From: Kiritimatiellales bacterium | GTDB taxonomy: Bacteria; Verrucomicrobiota; Kiritimatiellia; Kiritimatiellales; Pontiellaceae | Assembly: GCA_021734345.1 (NCBI GenBank) | Contig: JAIPJC010000004.1 | Location: forward strand, 1 to 62,369 | Length of the DNA: 62,369 nt | Direction of reading: 5' to 3' | In this document: in pieces, positions 44,596-53,596 of the stretch | Position numbering within the stretch: the stretch's first letter is position 1 | How the letters are laid out: each line of letters starts with the position of its first letter | Notes under the pieces: generated by a model | What the model was told of the DNA's origin: nothing | Databases searched by the model: none | What the model saw: only the letters and a program-made list of their open reading frames with translations | Position numbers and translations under genes: made by a program

Positions 44596-46130
44596 TCCTG
44601 GGTTTGCTCTTTGGTTTTGCCCGAGGTCTGGGCCAGCGGACTCTTCTTCAGCTGCGCTTCGGCATTGAGTTCGACCTCTGCATACAGCAGCAGTTCGTCA
44701 CCCTCCTCCAGACCCTTGATAATCTGGATGTAGTAGGTGTTGTACTTGCCGGTTTGCACTTCCTGCAGTTCCTTGCGTCCATGCTTGACGACATAGACAT
44801 AGTGCTGGTCCTTCTTCGACACCACCGACTGGATGGGTACGTAGAGGACGTCGCGAAGCTGGTCGGTCACGATTTCAACCGTGGCCGACATGCCGGGCTT
44901 GAGAGTGGCCTCCAACTTGGTGAGCACATCGACCATGATGGTATAGGTCTTCACGCCGGAGCTGAACCAGTCCTGCGAGTCCGGCACGGCGCTGATCTTC
45001 TCCACCTGCCCGCGCAGCACCAACCCCGGCACGGCGTCCAGCGTGGCGACCGCTTCCTGGCCGAGCGACACCTTGTCGATCATGGCCTCGGGAATGCCGA
45101 CCTTGATGTTCCATGCGCTTAAATCCGGGTAGGAAAGTATTTTCTGGCGGAAATTGACGTTGGCGCCTTTTTCAACTTTTGCGGAACGCCGGTCGCTGGG
45201 ATAGAAGACCTGTCCATCAAAGTCGGCAAAGACCTTGGTATTAGTCAGCTGCTCTTCGCGCGTGACCAGCTGGTTGCCCTCGATCTCCAACCGTGTACGC
45301 TTCGACTCGATCGACGCCTGCTTGCTGAGCACATCCGAGGCAAAGGATTTCTTGAGCCGTTCTAGCGTTGATTCCGTAGTCAGGACATCGTTTTTAAGCT
45401 CCTTGAGCCGCTTGATATAGGTGTAGTTCTGGAGGATCTCCAGATCCTTGGTCTTGTTCCGCACCTCGATGTCCTTGCGGTCGACCCCGAGCTGGTCGGA
45501 CTCGAGTTCCTGCCGGTTGGAGTAGCCCTTTTCATACAACTCCTGCGTACCCTCCAGCTCGCTGCGGGCCTTCTTCAGTTCCTGCTCCGCCAGTTTGATG
45601 TCCGACTCCGCCTTAAGCACCATCTGCGGATATTCCGCCTCGGTATATTTCTGCAGATCCAGCTTGGCGAGTTCGACTTTCAGGATGGCGCTTTCCAGAT
45701 CGGAGGCATACTTGAGCTTGGCGATTTCGAGTTCCTCCTGCGCATGCAGCAGATCCGCATCGGCAGTGGCCACAGAGGATTGCTGGTTCAGGTAGCGTTC
45801 CTTCAACTCGCTCGACTCCAACTCTACCAGCAGTTGACCGTTGGTCACGGTGGCCCCATCCTCGACAATGGCGATGATCTTCGCGTCGCGGTAGGCATCG
45901 TTCATGATGTCCAGGCTCGTCTTGGCCTCCAACTCGCCCGTTTGCAGGATGCTCACCACCAGGTCGCCGCGTTGCACCCGGCAAAAATGCGAATTGTTCG
46001 GATCAACCCGCGAGGCATCATTGCCCGGCTTAAAGGCCAACGTCCCCAGCACGACCACAGCGACGACCACGCCAACCTTGACCCTACGGCGTTGCCACAG
46101 CTTCTTCAACTTGTCCAATTGACTTTTCAT
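44592..46130 (-). CDS. MacA-like periplasmic adaptor (membrane fusion protein)
   Basis: A 512-residue adaptor. The start at 46130 (MKSQLDKLKK) precedes a single N-terminal helix (VKVGVVVAVVVLGTLAF). A lipoyl/biotinyl-like half (GDLVVSILQTGELEAK, VEDGATVTNGQLLVEL), a long coiled-coil hairpin rich in Glu, Lys and Leu (about residues 110-300), and beta-barrel and membrane-proximal domains follow. The coiled coil is longer than in E. coli MacA. The first 47 bases overlap the end of the TolC-like gene in another frame. It links the inner-membrane ABC transporter to the outer-membrane channel. Confidence 0.9.
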   Translation of the reverse strand: MKSQLDKLKKLWQRRRVKVGVVVAVVVLGTLAFKPGNDASRVDPNNSHFCRVQRGDLVVSILQTGELEAKTSLDIMNDAYRDAKIIAIVEDGATVTNGQLLVELESSELKERYLNQQSSVATADADLLHAQEELEIAKLKYASDLESAILKVELAKLDLQKYTEAEYPQMVLKAESDIKLAEQELKKARSELEGTQELYEKGYSNRQELESDQLGVDRKDIEVRNKTKDLEILQNYTYIKRLKELKNDVLTTESTLERLKKSFASDVLSKQASIESKRTRLEIEGNQLVTREEQLTNTKVFADFDGQVFYPSDRRSAKVEKGANVNFRQKILSYPDLSAWNIKVGIPEAMIDKVSLGQEAVATLDAVPGLVLRGQVEKISAVPDSQDWFSSGVKTYTIMVDVLTKLEATLKPGMSATVEIVTDQLRDVLYVPIQSVVSKKDQHYVYVVKHGRKELQEVQTGKYNTYYIQIIKGLEEGDELLLYAEVELNAEAQLKKSPLAQTSGKTKEQTQE

Positions 46131-47805
46131 ACCACATCCCCTTCGGATCGATTTCAAACCGTTCGATCGCATTCCAGAACCGCAGCCGGGTGATGGTGTA
46201 ATCCACCAGCGACGCGGTCGCCTCGTTACGCGCGCTCAGCAAGTCGGACTGCGCATCGAGCAGGTCGCGCGTGAGCGCCTTGCCCTGATTCAACAACAAG
46301 GTCGTATTCTCCACCCGGCGAACCGCCAGCTTCACGCTCAAGAGCCGGTTTGCATAGACGGACCGGTTGCTTTCCAACTTGCGCCACAAGTCACGCACCG
46401 AACGCACCACGTCCGACTCGTCGCTTTCGAGATTCCTCTTTTCGCGCTCATAGTTGATCTGTGCAATGCGGAAGCTGTTGCGCTTTTCCGTCCAATCAAA
46501 CGGCAGCTCCAATCCAACACCCATATTCTGGCTTATATCCGTCCCATCCGAGCTATCGAATTGTTTCTGGACGGTATAGGAAACATCCAGCTTCGGCAGG
46601 AAATTGCGTTGCTGAATCTCCACCTTGCGATCTTTATCCTCCACCTTCTGACGCTCGTTGATCAGGTCCAGCCGATTGGAAATCGCCGAATCCATCGCCA
46701 CCGGCAAGGTAATGTCCACATCGACCAACCCCCGTTGCTCCAGCACGGAAAGCTCCTTCGGATCCGGCTCAACGTTCAGGTCGATCGGCAAGCCGAGCGT
46801 AAAACGAAAATCGTCCAGCGCCCGGTCGTAGGCGGCCCGCGCGATCGTCCATCGGTCGGCGGCGTTCAGCTCGCTCTGGCGCGCCTGCGCCGCCTGGAAA
46901 TCGGCGATACGCCCGGCCTTGGCATACGACTCCGATTGCTCGCGGTTGGCGATGGTGCTTTCGTAGTTGTTGCGTTCGTTCACCATCTGGTCGCGCGTAC
47001 GCAGCGCCGCATAGAACTGCGAGGAGATATCGATCACAAAATCCTGCTGGTAGCGTTTAAAATCGCGCGCGGCGTAGACCATATCGCGTTCCGCCTGCCG
47101 CAGCGGCTCCTTCGTGACTAGCGGGCCAAACCCGTTGAGCAGCGGCTGGATGATATTGAACGTGAGCGCGTTGTTCGAATCGCTGGTGTCCGGATTGGTG
47201 AAATAGCGCAGCATGTTCTGGCTAAAGTTCAGCGTCATCCTCGCGCCCGTGGCCAGTTTCCTGGTCACCCCGAGATCCACGCCCGCATTCGCACCACGGT
47301 TGCCGAAGGTTTCGGTTGAGCCGTCTTTGTAGGTGGAAAAGGAAGTATCGGCCTCGACCCGTCCGTTGTAGTTCAAATCGAAATCCTTCTGCACTTCCGT
47401 CAGGTACAATGCCTGGATGAATAGCGTCTCCTTGCGGGTTTGGTACGAACGGCTGCTGGCAATTGCGATTGCCAATGCATCCGAGAGCGAAAGAAGCGTC
47501 GGCTCCTCCTTGGTCCGGTCCAACTCCAGCATACTGCGGACCTCGCGACCCGCCTCGTCGTCGATCGTGAACGGCGCTGAATCCCCCAAGCCCAACTTCT
47601 GCGACGCCATGATATTGCCATAGGCCGCACGATCCGCCTTGCCTTCTGCAACATCGCTGATCTTATCAAGCGGATTTGAAATCAAAACTATTGGATCTCC
47701 GTTTCCTCCAGCAGGAAGAAGTACCAATTTGGCGCACGAAACCGCCAACAGCAGGAGGCCGCACAGCAAGGTTCTTATCGTTAGGTTGTAATGCGTGGCT
47801 TTCAT
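46084..47805 (-). CDS. TolC-family outer-membrane channel, probable lipoprotein
   Basis: A 573-residue outer-membrane efflux protein. The start at 47805 (MKATHYNLTIR) leads a signal sequence with a lipobox-like LLAVSC, so the mature protein may be acylated at Cys24. Two outer-membrane-efflux repeats follow: SLSDALAIAIASSRSYQ near residue 107 opens the first, and a second begins around LPVAMDSAISNRLDLINE. The strong heptad pattern fits the alpha-barrel. It is the first gene of the exporter operon, divergent from the lipid kinase gene. No convincing ribosome site precedes the ATG. Confidence 0.88.
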   Translation of the reverse strand: MKATHYNLTIRTLLCGLLLLAVSCAKLVLLPAGGNGDPIVLISNPLDKISDVAEGKADRAAYGNIMASQKLGLGDSAPFTIDDEAGREVRSMLELDRTKEEPTLLSLSDALAIAIASSRSYQTRKETLFIQALYLTEVQKDFDLNYNGRVEADTSFSTYKDGSTETFGNRGANAGVDLGVTRKLATGARMTLNFSQNMLRYFTNPDTSDSNNALTFNIIQPLLNGFGPLVTKEPLRQAERDMVYAARDFKRYQQDFVIDISSQFYAALRTRDQMVNERNNYESTIANREQSESYAKAGRIADFQAAQARQSELNAADRWTIARAAYDRALDDFRFTLGLPIDLNVEPDPKELSVLEQRGLVDVDITLPVAMDSAISNRLDLINERQKVEDKDRKVEIQQRNFLPKLDVSYTVQKQFDSSDGTDISQNMGVGLELPFDWTEKRNSFRIAQINYEREKRNLESDESDVVRSVRDLWRKLESNRSVYANRLLSVKLAVRRVENTTLLLNQGKALTRDLLDAQSDLLSARNEATASLVDYTITRLRFWNAIERFEIDPKGMWYEKSIGQVEEAVATP

Positions 47806-47931
47806 AAAAGGAATACGACGGTGTAACCTAAGTAAAAGCGGACAAATCAACAATGCTTTATCCTAAAAATCCCAGTATTATCGTTGTTCCAAAGTCGCGG
47901 CCCGTGTGCTAGAAACTGCCAACACTGGAAG

Positions 47932-48822
47932 ATGCCCATTATCATGAAACAGGTACTCGTACTCATTAATCCAAAGTCCGGAACCGGCGGCCCCTACCGC
48001 TATATCTCCGCCATCGAAAAAGCGTGGGACACCCCCGAGCACGATATCTCCTTCCAATTCAGCCAATCCGTCGAGGATGGTGCCGGCAAGGCCAGGCGGG
48101 CCATCGAACGCGGAACCGACACCATACTCGTCGTGGGGGGCGATGGCATGGTCAACTCGATCGGCAGCGTACTCGTTGGAACCGATGTCCGGCTCGGCGT
48201 GATTCCCGCCGGTAGCGGAAACGGCTTCGCCCGCCACTTCCGGATCCCGCTCGGCCCCACTGCCGCCGCCAAGGCGCTCCTCAACGGCCGCACCATGAAA
48301 ATCGATGTCGGCAAGGCAAACGGCCGCCTCTTTTTCGTTACGTGCTCCATGGCGTGGGACGGTGCGCTCGTGGAAGCCTTCGAAAAATTCCCGTTCCGCG
48401 GCCTCGTCCCCTACGTTCTCGCCGGCGCGCAGCAACTACTCGAATACAAGGCGCAACCCTTCCAGATCGATATCGATGGCGAACGCCTCGACTTCAAGCA
48501 CCCGCTCATCTTCACCGTTGCCAACCTCTCGCAATTTGGCAGCGACTTCTTCGTCGCCCCCGACGCCAAGGCCGATAGCGGGCACCTTGAACTGGTTGCC
48601 GTGGAAAAAAAGGATGTGCCTCTGGTTCTTAGTCAGATCCACCGCTTCATCGAAAAAACCTTCCACCACCATCCGCTCGTCACCAACCGCCACTTCAAAA
48701 CCATGACCGTGCGACGCGAAAAACCATCCCCCATCCAGATCGACGGCGAATTGATGAAGGCGGATACGCAGATCCATATCGAAGTGCTTCCCAGCGCCCT
48801 CAACGTCATCGTCCCCAGCTAA
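47932..48822 (+). CDS. Diacylglycerol/lipid kinase family protein (YegS/LCB5 type)
   Basis: A 296-residue lipid kinase. The nucleotide-binding domain shows VLINPKSGTGG near the start, VVGGDGMVNSIGS (the GGDG loop) near residue 70, and IPAGSGNGFARHF near residue 95. The C-terminal beta-sandwich begins around residue 130 (MKIDVGKANGRLFF). It would phosphorylate diacylglycerol or a related lipid at the membrane. ATG codons at 47932 and 47944 are both possible; GGAAG lies close to the first and far from the second. It is followed after 9 bp by tadA and is divergent from the exporter operon. Confidence 0.9.
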   Translation: MPIIMKQVLVLINPKSGTGGPYRYISAIEKAWDTPEHDISFQFSQSVEDGAGKARRAIERGTDTILVVGGDGMVNSIGSVLVGTDVRLGVIPAGSGNGFARHFRIPLGPTAAAKALLNGRTMKIDVGKANGRLFFVTCSMAWDGALVEAFEKFPFRGLVPYVLAGAQQLLEYKAQPFQIDIDGERLDFKHPLIFTVANLSQFGSDFFVAPDAKADSGHLELVAVEKKDVPLVLSQIHRFIEKTFHHHPLVTNRHFKTMTVRREKPSPIQIDGELMKADTQIHIEVLPSALNVIVPS

Positions 48823-48831
48823 CGGAACCCC

Positions 48832-49329
48832 ATGGACAACTTTTCAGATGATACCCTATTCATGCGCATGGCTTTGAAACAGGCGGAAATCGCCGCCGAA
48901 GAAGGGGAAGTCCCGTGCGGCGCCATTATTGTCAAAGACGGCGAAGTCATCGGCAAGGCGCATAACCAGACCGAAACCCTGAACGACCCTACTGCGCACG
49001 CCGAAATCCTCGCCATCACCCAGGCCACGCAAGCTGTAGGAAACTGGCGGCTCAACGGCGCGGTCATGTATGTCACCAAGGAACCCTGTCCCATGTGCGC
49101 TGGCGCCCTAGTGCTCGCCCGCATCGACAAGGTGATATGGGGAATGACCGACCCCATCCGCGGCGGGGCCATCTCCAAATTCCAGATCCTCAACACCGCC
49201 GACCTCAACCACAGCGTTGCCGTCGAAACCGGACTCATGGAAGACGACTGCAAAGCCATCATGCAAGGATTCTTCCAGGATCTGCGCCGTAAATCCAAGG
49301 AACGTAAAAAAGAAGGCGAGCTGGATTAG
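48832..49329 (+). CDS. tadA: tRNA adenosine(34) deaminase
   Basis: Converts A34 to inosine in tRNA-Arg(ACG). The 165-residue cytidine-deaminase-fold protein carries the zinc and proton-shuttle motif HAE (in TAHAEILAI) near residue 55 and PCPMCAGA near residue 84, with the usual EVPCGAIIV near the N-terminus and WGMTDPIRGGA after the zinc site. The basic C-terminus is typical. It runs with the lipid kinase gene and overlaps the convergent PfkB gene by 4 bp. Confidence 0.95.
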   Translation: MDNFSDDTLFMRMALKQAEIAAEEGEVPCGAIIVKDGEVIGKAHNQTETLNDPTAHAEILAITQATQAVGNWRLNGAVMYVTKEPCPMCAGALVLARIDKVIWGMTDPIRGGAISKFQILNTADLNHSVAVETGLMEDDCKAIMQGFFQDLRRKSKERKKEGELD

Positions 49330-50261
49330 CCGATCAGGGTTGATTTCACTTGCGAACGCAACCGTGCGACATCATCGGGTTCAAGTTTTCCCGAAATGAG
49401 ATGAAGCGCGTTCGCTGCACCGCAGGCCATGCCGGTGATAACCGCTTCGGACACCGGACTACCCTTCGCCAGTTCGACCGCAATGCCTGCCGTCACCGCA
49501 TCGCCGCTACCGACCGGATTGACCGCCTCGATCTTCGGCGGAAACATTTCCAAGGTTTGGAACCCATCCACAAAAAATGCTGATCGGCTGCCGCGCGTGA
49601 TCAGCACCGACTGCGCTCCATGCAGAATCAGTTGGCGGCAGGCCGCCAACAAATCGTCACCGCCGAACGTTTGCAGCAACTCGACGTCGTTGATCTTCAC
49701 CATGAACGGTTTGTACTCCAACGCCAGCAACAACGGCTCGCCCGGTGCATCGAGTATAATCTGCCCACCCTGCTCGGAAACGATCTTGGCAATCTGTGCG
49801 TAGGCATCAACCGGCGCACCCGCCGGAAGCTTCCCTGAGATTGGAACAATCGAACCCGAAAGCTCCAACCCTTGGAAAAGTGCCACCATCTTCTTCCACT
49901 CTGTAGCCGCGAGGGGTGGCATCTCCTCCACTAGTTCAGTGACTTCCGGATTACCCGCCTCCACCAGCGTCTGGCAGATACGTGTTTCTCCAGACACTTC
50001 CACATGCCGGAACCTCACGCTTTCCTTTTCCAGCATCTGCTCGATCAACCGCCCGTTTGCCCCGCCCACAAAACCGATCAACTCCGGACGGCCACCCAGT
50101 TGCGTCACCATCCGAGCCGTATTCGCACCCTTTCCTCCAATGCCGATGGTTACCTTCCTCACACGGTTCACCACGCCCTTTTCCAGCATTTTGAACTCCA
50201 TGATACGCTGAACACACGGCGTAAAACCGCAACAGATAATGGGTTTGTTTCTTGTATTCAT
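49326..50261 (-). CDS. PfkB-family kinase, 1-phosphofructokinase/LacC-like
   Basis: A 311-residue kinase. TPCVQRIMEF near the N-terminus (related to the TPNPALD of 1-phosphofructokinases), IGIGGKGANTARMVTQLGG near residue 40, VKINDVELLQTFGG near 185, and NPVGSGDAVTAGIAVEL near 245 (anion hole and catalytic Asp) place it in the LacC/FruK branch, acting on a phosphorylated hexose. No PTS or sugar genes flank it, so the substrate is unsure; it is distinct from the fructokinase-like gene at 24666. It is convergent with tadA and divergent from the tRNA genes. Confidence 0.88.
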   Translation of the reverse strand: MNTRNKPIICCGFTPCVQRIMEFKMLEKGVVNRVRKVTIGIGGKGANTARMVTQLGGRPELIGFVGGANGRLIEQMLEKESVRFRHVEVSGETRICQTLVEAGNPEVTELVEEMPPLAATEWKKMVALFQGLELSGSIVPISGKLPAGAPVDAYAQIAKIVSEQGGQIILDAPGEPLLLALEYKPFMVKINDVELLQTFGGDDLLAACRQLILHGAQSVLITRGSRSAFFVDGFQTLEMFPPKIEAVNPVGSGDAVTAGIAVELAKGSPVSEAVITGMACGAANALHLISGKLEPDDVARLRSQVKSTLIG

Positions 50262-50301
50262 AACGAGGGGGAAGCTAATCGTTTTTTTTCCAAAATGATA
50301 G

Positions 50302-50329
50302 TCGACAAACCATCAAATTCGGCTAAATT
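50302..50329 (+). promoter_or_regulatory. Probable promoter of the tRNA-Tyr/tRNA-Val unit
   Basis: TCGACA (50302-50307) and TAAATT (50324-50329) with a 16-bp spacer lie about 21 bp upstream of the mature tRNA-Tyr 5' end. This is a reasonable sigma-70 promoter for the two tRNA genes. Confidence 0.5.
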
Positions 50330-50350
50330 GTTCGCTCCTTTATTGGAAAC

Positions 50351-50435
50351 GGTGGGGTTGCGGAGCGGTCAAACGCAGCAGACTGTAAATCTGCCCTCTT
50401 AGAGTTCGATGGTTCGAATCCATCCCCCACCACCA
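50351..50435 (+). tRNA. tRNA-Tyr (anticodon GTA)
   Basis: Class II tRNA with a long variable arm: acceptor GGTGGGG pairing with CCCCACC, anticodon arm around CTGTAAA (GTA), T-arm GGTTCGAATCC, discriminator A and encoded CCA at 50433-50435. 85 nt. Confidence 0.95.
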
Positions 50436-50445
50436 TTTCTTTTGC

Positions 50446-50522
50446 GGGCGATTAGCTCAGTTGGTTAGAGCACTACCTTGACATGGTAGGGGTCGGAGGT
50501 TCGAGTCCTCTATCGCCCACCA
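50446..50522 (+). tRNA. tRNA-Val (anticodon GAC)
   Basis: Acceptor GGGCGAT pairs with ATCGCCC; D-arm GCTCAGTTGGTTAGAGC; anticodon arm CTACC/GGTAG around TTGACAT (GAC); T-arm GGTTCGAGTCC; encoded CCA at 50520-50522. 77 nt, 10 bp after tRNA-Tyr, so co-transcribed. Confidence 0.95.
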
Positions 50523-50556
50523 CTTTCCAGATCATGGAAACAGGCAACAGATAAAA

Positions 50557-50584
50557 CAAAAGCCCCAATTACTTGGGGCTTTTG
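50557..50584. terminator. Symmetrical terminator between tRNA-Val and the vWA-like gene
   Basis: A perfect 12-bp stem (CAAAAGCCCCAA and TTGGGGCTTTTG) with a TTAC loop. It is A-rich on one side and T-rich on the other, so it can stop both the tRNA transcript and the convergent ExbB/ExbD operon. Confidence 0.88.
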
Positions 50585-50614
50585 AAGTCTTCCTGTGCAA
50601 GCTGGTTCACGATC

Positions 50615-51892
50615 CTAGTCTTTTGCGCCATACTTGCTTTTATATTTGGTCATTAGATCCCGTTCATCATCGGTCATGTATTTTTTGATGTCATCGATCA
50701 CGGAACCCTCGCCATTAAACCCTTTCCAAATCGGCCCAAACTGGCTATTCAGTACGTCGCCGGCGCCAGAGGCATCTTTCCCGGCGGGTGCAAGAACCAC
50801 GACATTGATGGTTGGCCAGCGCTTCCTGTCGGTTCCATAGATATCAACGATCATGTTTCGGAGCGATTTCGCCATTTTTACCGGCTCGTTGGGTGTTCGC
50901 TCTTCGTCGTCATTTCCTCGTTGACTCCACCCATCAATATAGTTGGTTGTCAGAACAAAGATTGTATCCGGCTTCTGTTCCAAAATAGCCCATACAACAC
51001 CACGACCCCAATGCATAAATCCGTTCGGGGCATCCGGCGCATATTTTTTCTCGATTTCCTTGGGTACTACGTACGGATATGCCCATTTCAAGGAATAGAA
51101 AGGAAGGTTATCCACTCGCGTGGGCCAGGACTTTTTAGCTGCATTTATACGGCCTGTAGCATCCCCCCATGTAAAGCAGTGATCGTAATCTCCTTCGAGG
51201 GGATTGACCGTCGCCATCCAGTCCATGACCTTTTTCTTGTTGGCAGGTGTAGCCAGCATGATGGTTGGATTGAGTGCGTCAGCATCGCTTGCATAGTATG
51301 CAATCACATTGAACAAGGTGTATTCCGGAAGACCGTTGATCAGCTCTTCCAACCGGTTGCGGATCGTCAAGTCCGTCATACGGGTAAACGGATTGTTATA
51401 TTCTTCACGGGGTTGATTTTTATTTTTTAGATCACGACCTTGCTGGATTGTGGCGGGACCGAAATGGACCACAAAGACAACTTTTTCCCCTTTGGCCTTG
51501 GTGCCGAAAAAGTTTATTTCCGGCATAGTAAAGCCTAGGGATCCACCTCCCATGTCGCCAACCCCGGCAGTCCCGCCTTTGATGCCGGACACCTCCGGCA
51601 TCTTGAACTCGGGTACCTTGCGGTTCACCTGTTTGGCAACCAGCCGTTTGCGCAACTTGGGCTTCGGCTTCTGCTTGTTCATTTTTACCGGAACCTGCAA
51701 CTTCTTCAGCGCTTGTTTCGGCCGCACGACCTGTTTGCCTTCGAAGCGTTGATCCTCTTTCTTGATGACGGTAACGGCGACAAACGAAACCGCGACCAGA
51801 ATCAGTATGGCGTGGATGGCCAAGCTGACCACCATTGCACTTGATTTTGCGTGATGCGCAAAGAAACGCTTCTTTTTCTTTAGCTCGGTCAT
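50615..51892 (-). CDS. Membrane-anchored vWA-like protein in TonB position of an ExbB/ExbD operon
   Basis: A 425-residue protein. The ATG at 51892 has AGGGA at good spacing; an in-frame TTG lies seven codons upstream. A short basic cytoplasmic tail precedes one helix (MVVSLAIHAILILVAVSFVAV, about residues 19-40), followed by a Lys/Pro/Gln-rich stalk (about 50-95), a topology like TonB. The C-terminal part (about 140-420) resembles a von Willebrand factor A domain: EKVVFVVHFGPATI at strand 1, LFNVIAYYASDA, and ATPANKKKVMDWMATVNP. The MIDAS D-x-S-x-S is replaced by H-F-G-P-A, so metal binding is doubtful. It is the last gene of the operon, 21 bp after an exbD stop. Partner unknown. Confidence 0.7.
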   Translation of the reverse strand: MTELKKKKRFFAHHAKSSAMVVSLAIHAILILVAVSFVAVTVIKKEDQRFEGKQVVRPKQALKKLQVPVKMNKQKPKPKLRKRLVAKQVNRKVPEFKMPEVSGIKGGTAGVGDMGGGSLGFTMPEINFFGTKAKGEKVVFVVHFGPATIQQGRDLKNKNQPREEYNNPFTRMTDLTIRNRLEELINGLPEYTLFNVIAYYASDADALNPTIMLATPANKKKVMDWMATVNPLEGDYDHCFTWGDATGRINAAKKSWPTRVDNLPFYSLKWAYPYVVPKEIEKKYAPDAPNGFMHWGRGVVWAILEQKPDTIFVLTTNYIDGWSQRGNDDEERTPNEPVKMAKSLRNMIVDIYGTDRKRWPTINVVVLAPAGKDASGAGDVLNSQFGPIWKGFNGEGSVIDDIKKYMTDDERDLMTKYKSKYGAKD

Positions 51893-51913
51893 TGTTTCCC
51901 TGCTCGCGGCCAA

Positions 51914-52345
51914 CTACATGGTCATGCTGAACGACAGATTCTTTACATCGGCCGCGGCGCACGCATCCATCACCTTCACGATGCGCCCATGCAAGGCTTT
52001 GTCGTTCGGCATGATGTTAACGATCAGTTCGCTGGCGGACGAGTCGGCCGCTTGCTTCAGGGTAACCAACTGCGAGATCAGGTCATCAAGGTTGTTCTCA
52101 TCCTTGCCGAAGGTCATCCCTTCGATGGAGATATCACCCTCGGCGGACACCTCGATCAGCACCTCGATCGGCAAGGTGATCGGCTCGGTCGACTGGACTT
52201 GGGCCGGAAGCATGAAGGAAAGATCGGCTTCCTTCTTGATCAGCGACGCCGTCACCATGAAGTAGATGAGCAGCAGGAACACCACGTCGATCAGCGGGGC
52301 TATCTGAAGCTCCGCCTTTTTGTTCATTAAGTCGTCTAGCTTCAT
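51914..52345 (-). CDS. ExbD/TolR family protein (second copy)
   Basis: A 143-residue proton-channel subunit. The start at 52345 (MKLDDLMNKK) has GAGGAA upstream and lies 2 bp after the first exbD stop. One N-terminal helix holds the conserved Asp in APLIDVVFLLLIYFMV (near residue 19), the proton-carrying residue; a periplasmic domain follows. With ExbB and the other ExbD it should form the energised inner-membrane motor. Confidence 0.92.
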   Translation of the reverse strand: MKLDDLMNKKAELQIAPLIDVVFLLLIYFMVTASLIKKEADLSFMLPAQVQSTEPITLPIEVLIEVSAEGDISIEGMTFGKDENNLDDLISQLVTLKQAADSSASELIVNIMPNDKALHGRIVKVMDACAAADVKNLSFSMTM

Positions 52346-52347
52346 GA

Positions 52348-52752
52348 TTATTCCTCGAAAGTTGCATAGATGAGGTCGGTCGCGCCAACCTCTCCGCAAG
52401 CTATCATGATATCTTTATTGGTTTTGTATTCCACGCGTTCATCCGCGCGGATCAAAATCCGCAGGTCGGGATTCCGGTCAAGTTCGGCACTGACAAGCTC
52501 CTTGAGCTCGTCAATGGTCACCGGCACCGTCCCTGCATAGATCTGGTTGTTCTTGTCCACCGACAGCATCAGGCGTCCCTTTGTGTCTTCCGGAACCTTG
52601 GCATATTCGGCCTTGGGGATTTCCACCTCGACCTTGTCAAGCTCTGTGACCACGGATGCCACCATGAAGAAGATGAGCAACAGGAACACCATGTCGATCA
52701 TGGGGGCCATGTCGATTGACACCTCGTCTTTGCGTGGTAGTCTGAGTTTCAT
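52348..52752 (-). CDS. ExbD/TolR family protein (first copy)
   Basis: A 134-residue subunit with one helix, MAPMIDMVFLLLIFFMVAS (conserved Asp near residue 19), and a periplasmic domain ending RADERVEYK...CGEVGATDL. It differs clearly from the second copy, so the motor may contain two kinds of ExbD. It begins 25 bp after the exbB stop. Confidence 0.92.
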   Translation of the reverse strand: MKLRLPRKDEVSIDMAPMIDMVFLLLIFFMVASVVTELDKVEVEIPKAEYAKVPEDTKGRLMLSVDKNNQIYAGTVPVTIDELKELVSAELDRNPDLRILIRADERVEYKTNKDIMIACGEVGATDLIYATFEE

Positions 52753-52777
52753 TTAAAACCTCGTCCCGCAAGGGTTT

Positions 52778-53575
52778 TTATTCTGCTTTAGCTGACTTCT
52801 TGGCACTCACTCCACTGCCCAAATTCTCGAAGCCCAACGGCAATTCGCCGGATTCAAGCGTGTCGAGCAACGCGCCGATATTGCGTCCGAGCGTCGCGGT
52901 GGACTTGATGAAGTTATTGCGGAAGAAGTAGTAGAACAACATGGCTGGGATGGCAATGATCAGACCGGTGGCGGTAGTCACCAAGGCCTCACCAATGTTG
53001 CCGGCAAGAACTTCCGGTTTGCCCATGCCCTGCGACCCGATGGTCTGGAAGGCCTTGATCATACCGGAAACCGTACCGAGCAGACCCAACATCGGGGCGG
53101 TGGCACCGATGATCGAAAGATAGTCGATCGGCTTCATGTATTGCGTGACTTCTTCCGTACTGGCTTCCTCGATGGCTTCCTTGATTTTGCTAAAGTTGAC
53201 GGGGCCGGTGGTGGAGCAGCGCTCAAGCCCTGCCGCAAACACGTAAGTGAAGAGGGTTTCGTTCTCTTTGCACAGGCTATGCGCTTCAAGAATCTTCTTG
53301 TCCTTCATTAGTGTAATGAACTCGGGCATCATATCTGGACGCAACAGCACCTTCTCCCGCAAGGCGAGCCAGTTCTGCACGATGAAATAGATCATGCCCA
53401 TAGAGAACAGCCCCAACGGATACATTGTCCAACCACCTTGCTTGATCATTTCCCAGAGCGTTGTTTTCTGGACGGTGACTGCAGCGGCAGCCTCCGGGGC
53501 GGCTTGCTGCGCAAACGCAACGGCGCTGGCCATCAGGCTGAAACAAAATGCCAATTTAATAATTTTCTTGCTCAT
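52778..53575 (-). CDS. ExbB/TolQ/MotA-type proton channel protein
   Basis: A 265-residue protein with a predicted signal peptide (cleavage near residue 22, AVAFAQ), as in many ExbB proteins of this group. Three further helices follow: one near residues 43-63 (GGWTMYPLGLFSMGMIYFIV), and two in the conserved channel domain (YLSIIGATAPMLGLLGTVSGMIKAF, then EALVTTATGLIIAIPAMLFYYFFR). It makes the pentameric channel around ExbD. It is co-transcribed with TPR-type genes upstream and two exbD genes downstream. Confidence 0.93.
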   Translation of the reverse strand: MSKKIIKLAFCFSLMASAVAFAQQAAPEAAAAVTVQKTTLWEMIKQGGWTMYPLGLFSMGMIYFIVQNWLALREKVLLRPDMMPEFITLMKDKKILEAHSLCKENETLFTYVFAAGLERCSTTGPVNFSKIKEAIEEASTEEVTQYMKPIDYLSIIGATAPMLGLLGTVSGMIKAFQTIGSQGMGKPEVLAGNIGEALVTTATGLIIAIPAMLFYYFFRNNFIKSTATLGRNIGALLDTLESGELPLGFENLGSGVSAKKSAKAE

Positions 53576-53596
53576 TTTTCTTTTCCTCTCCTTCGG

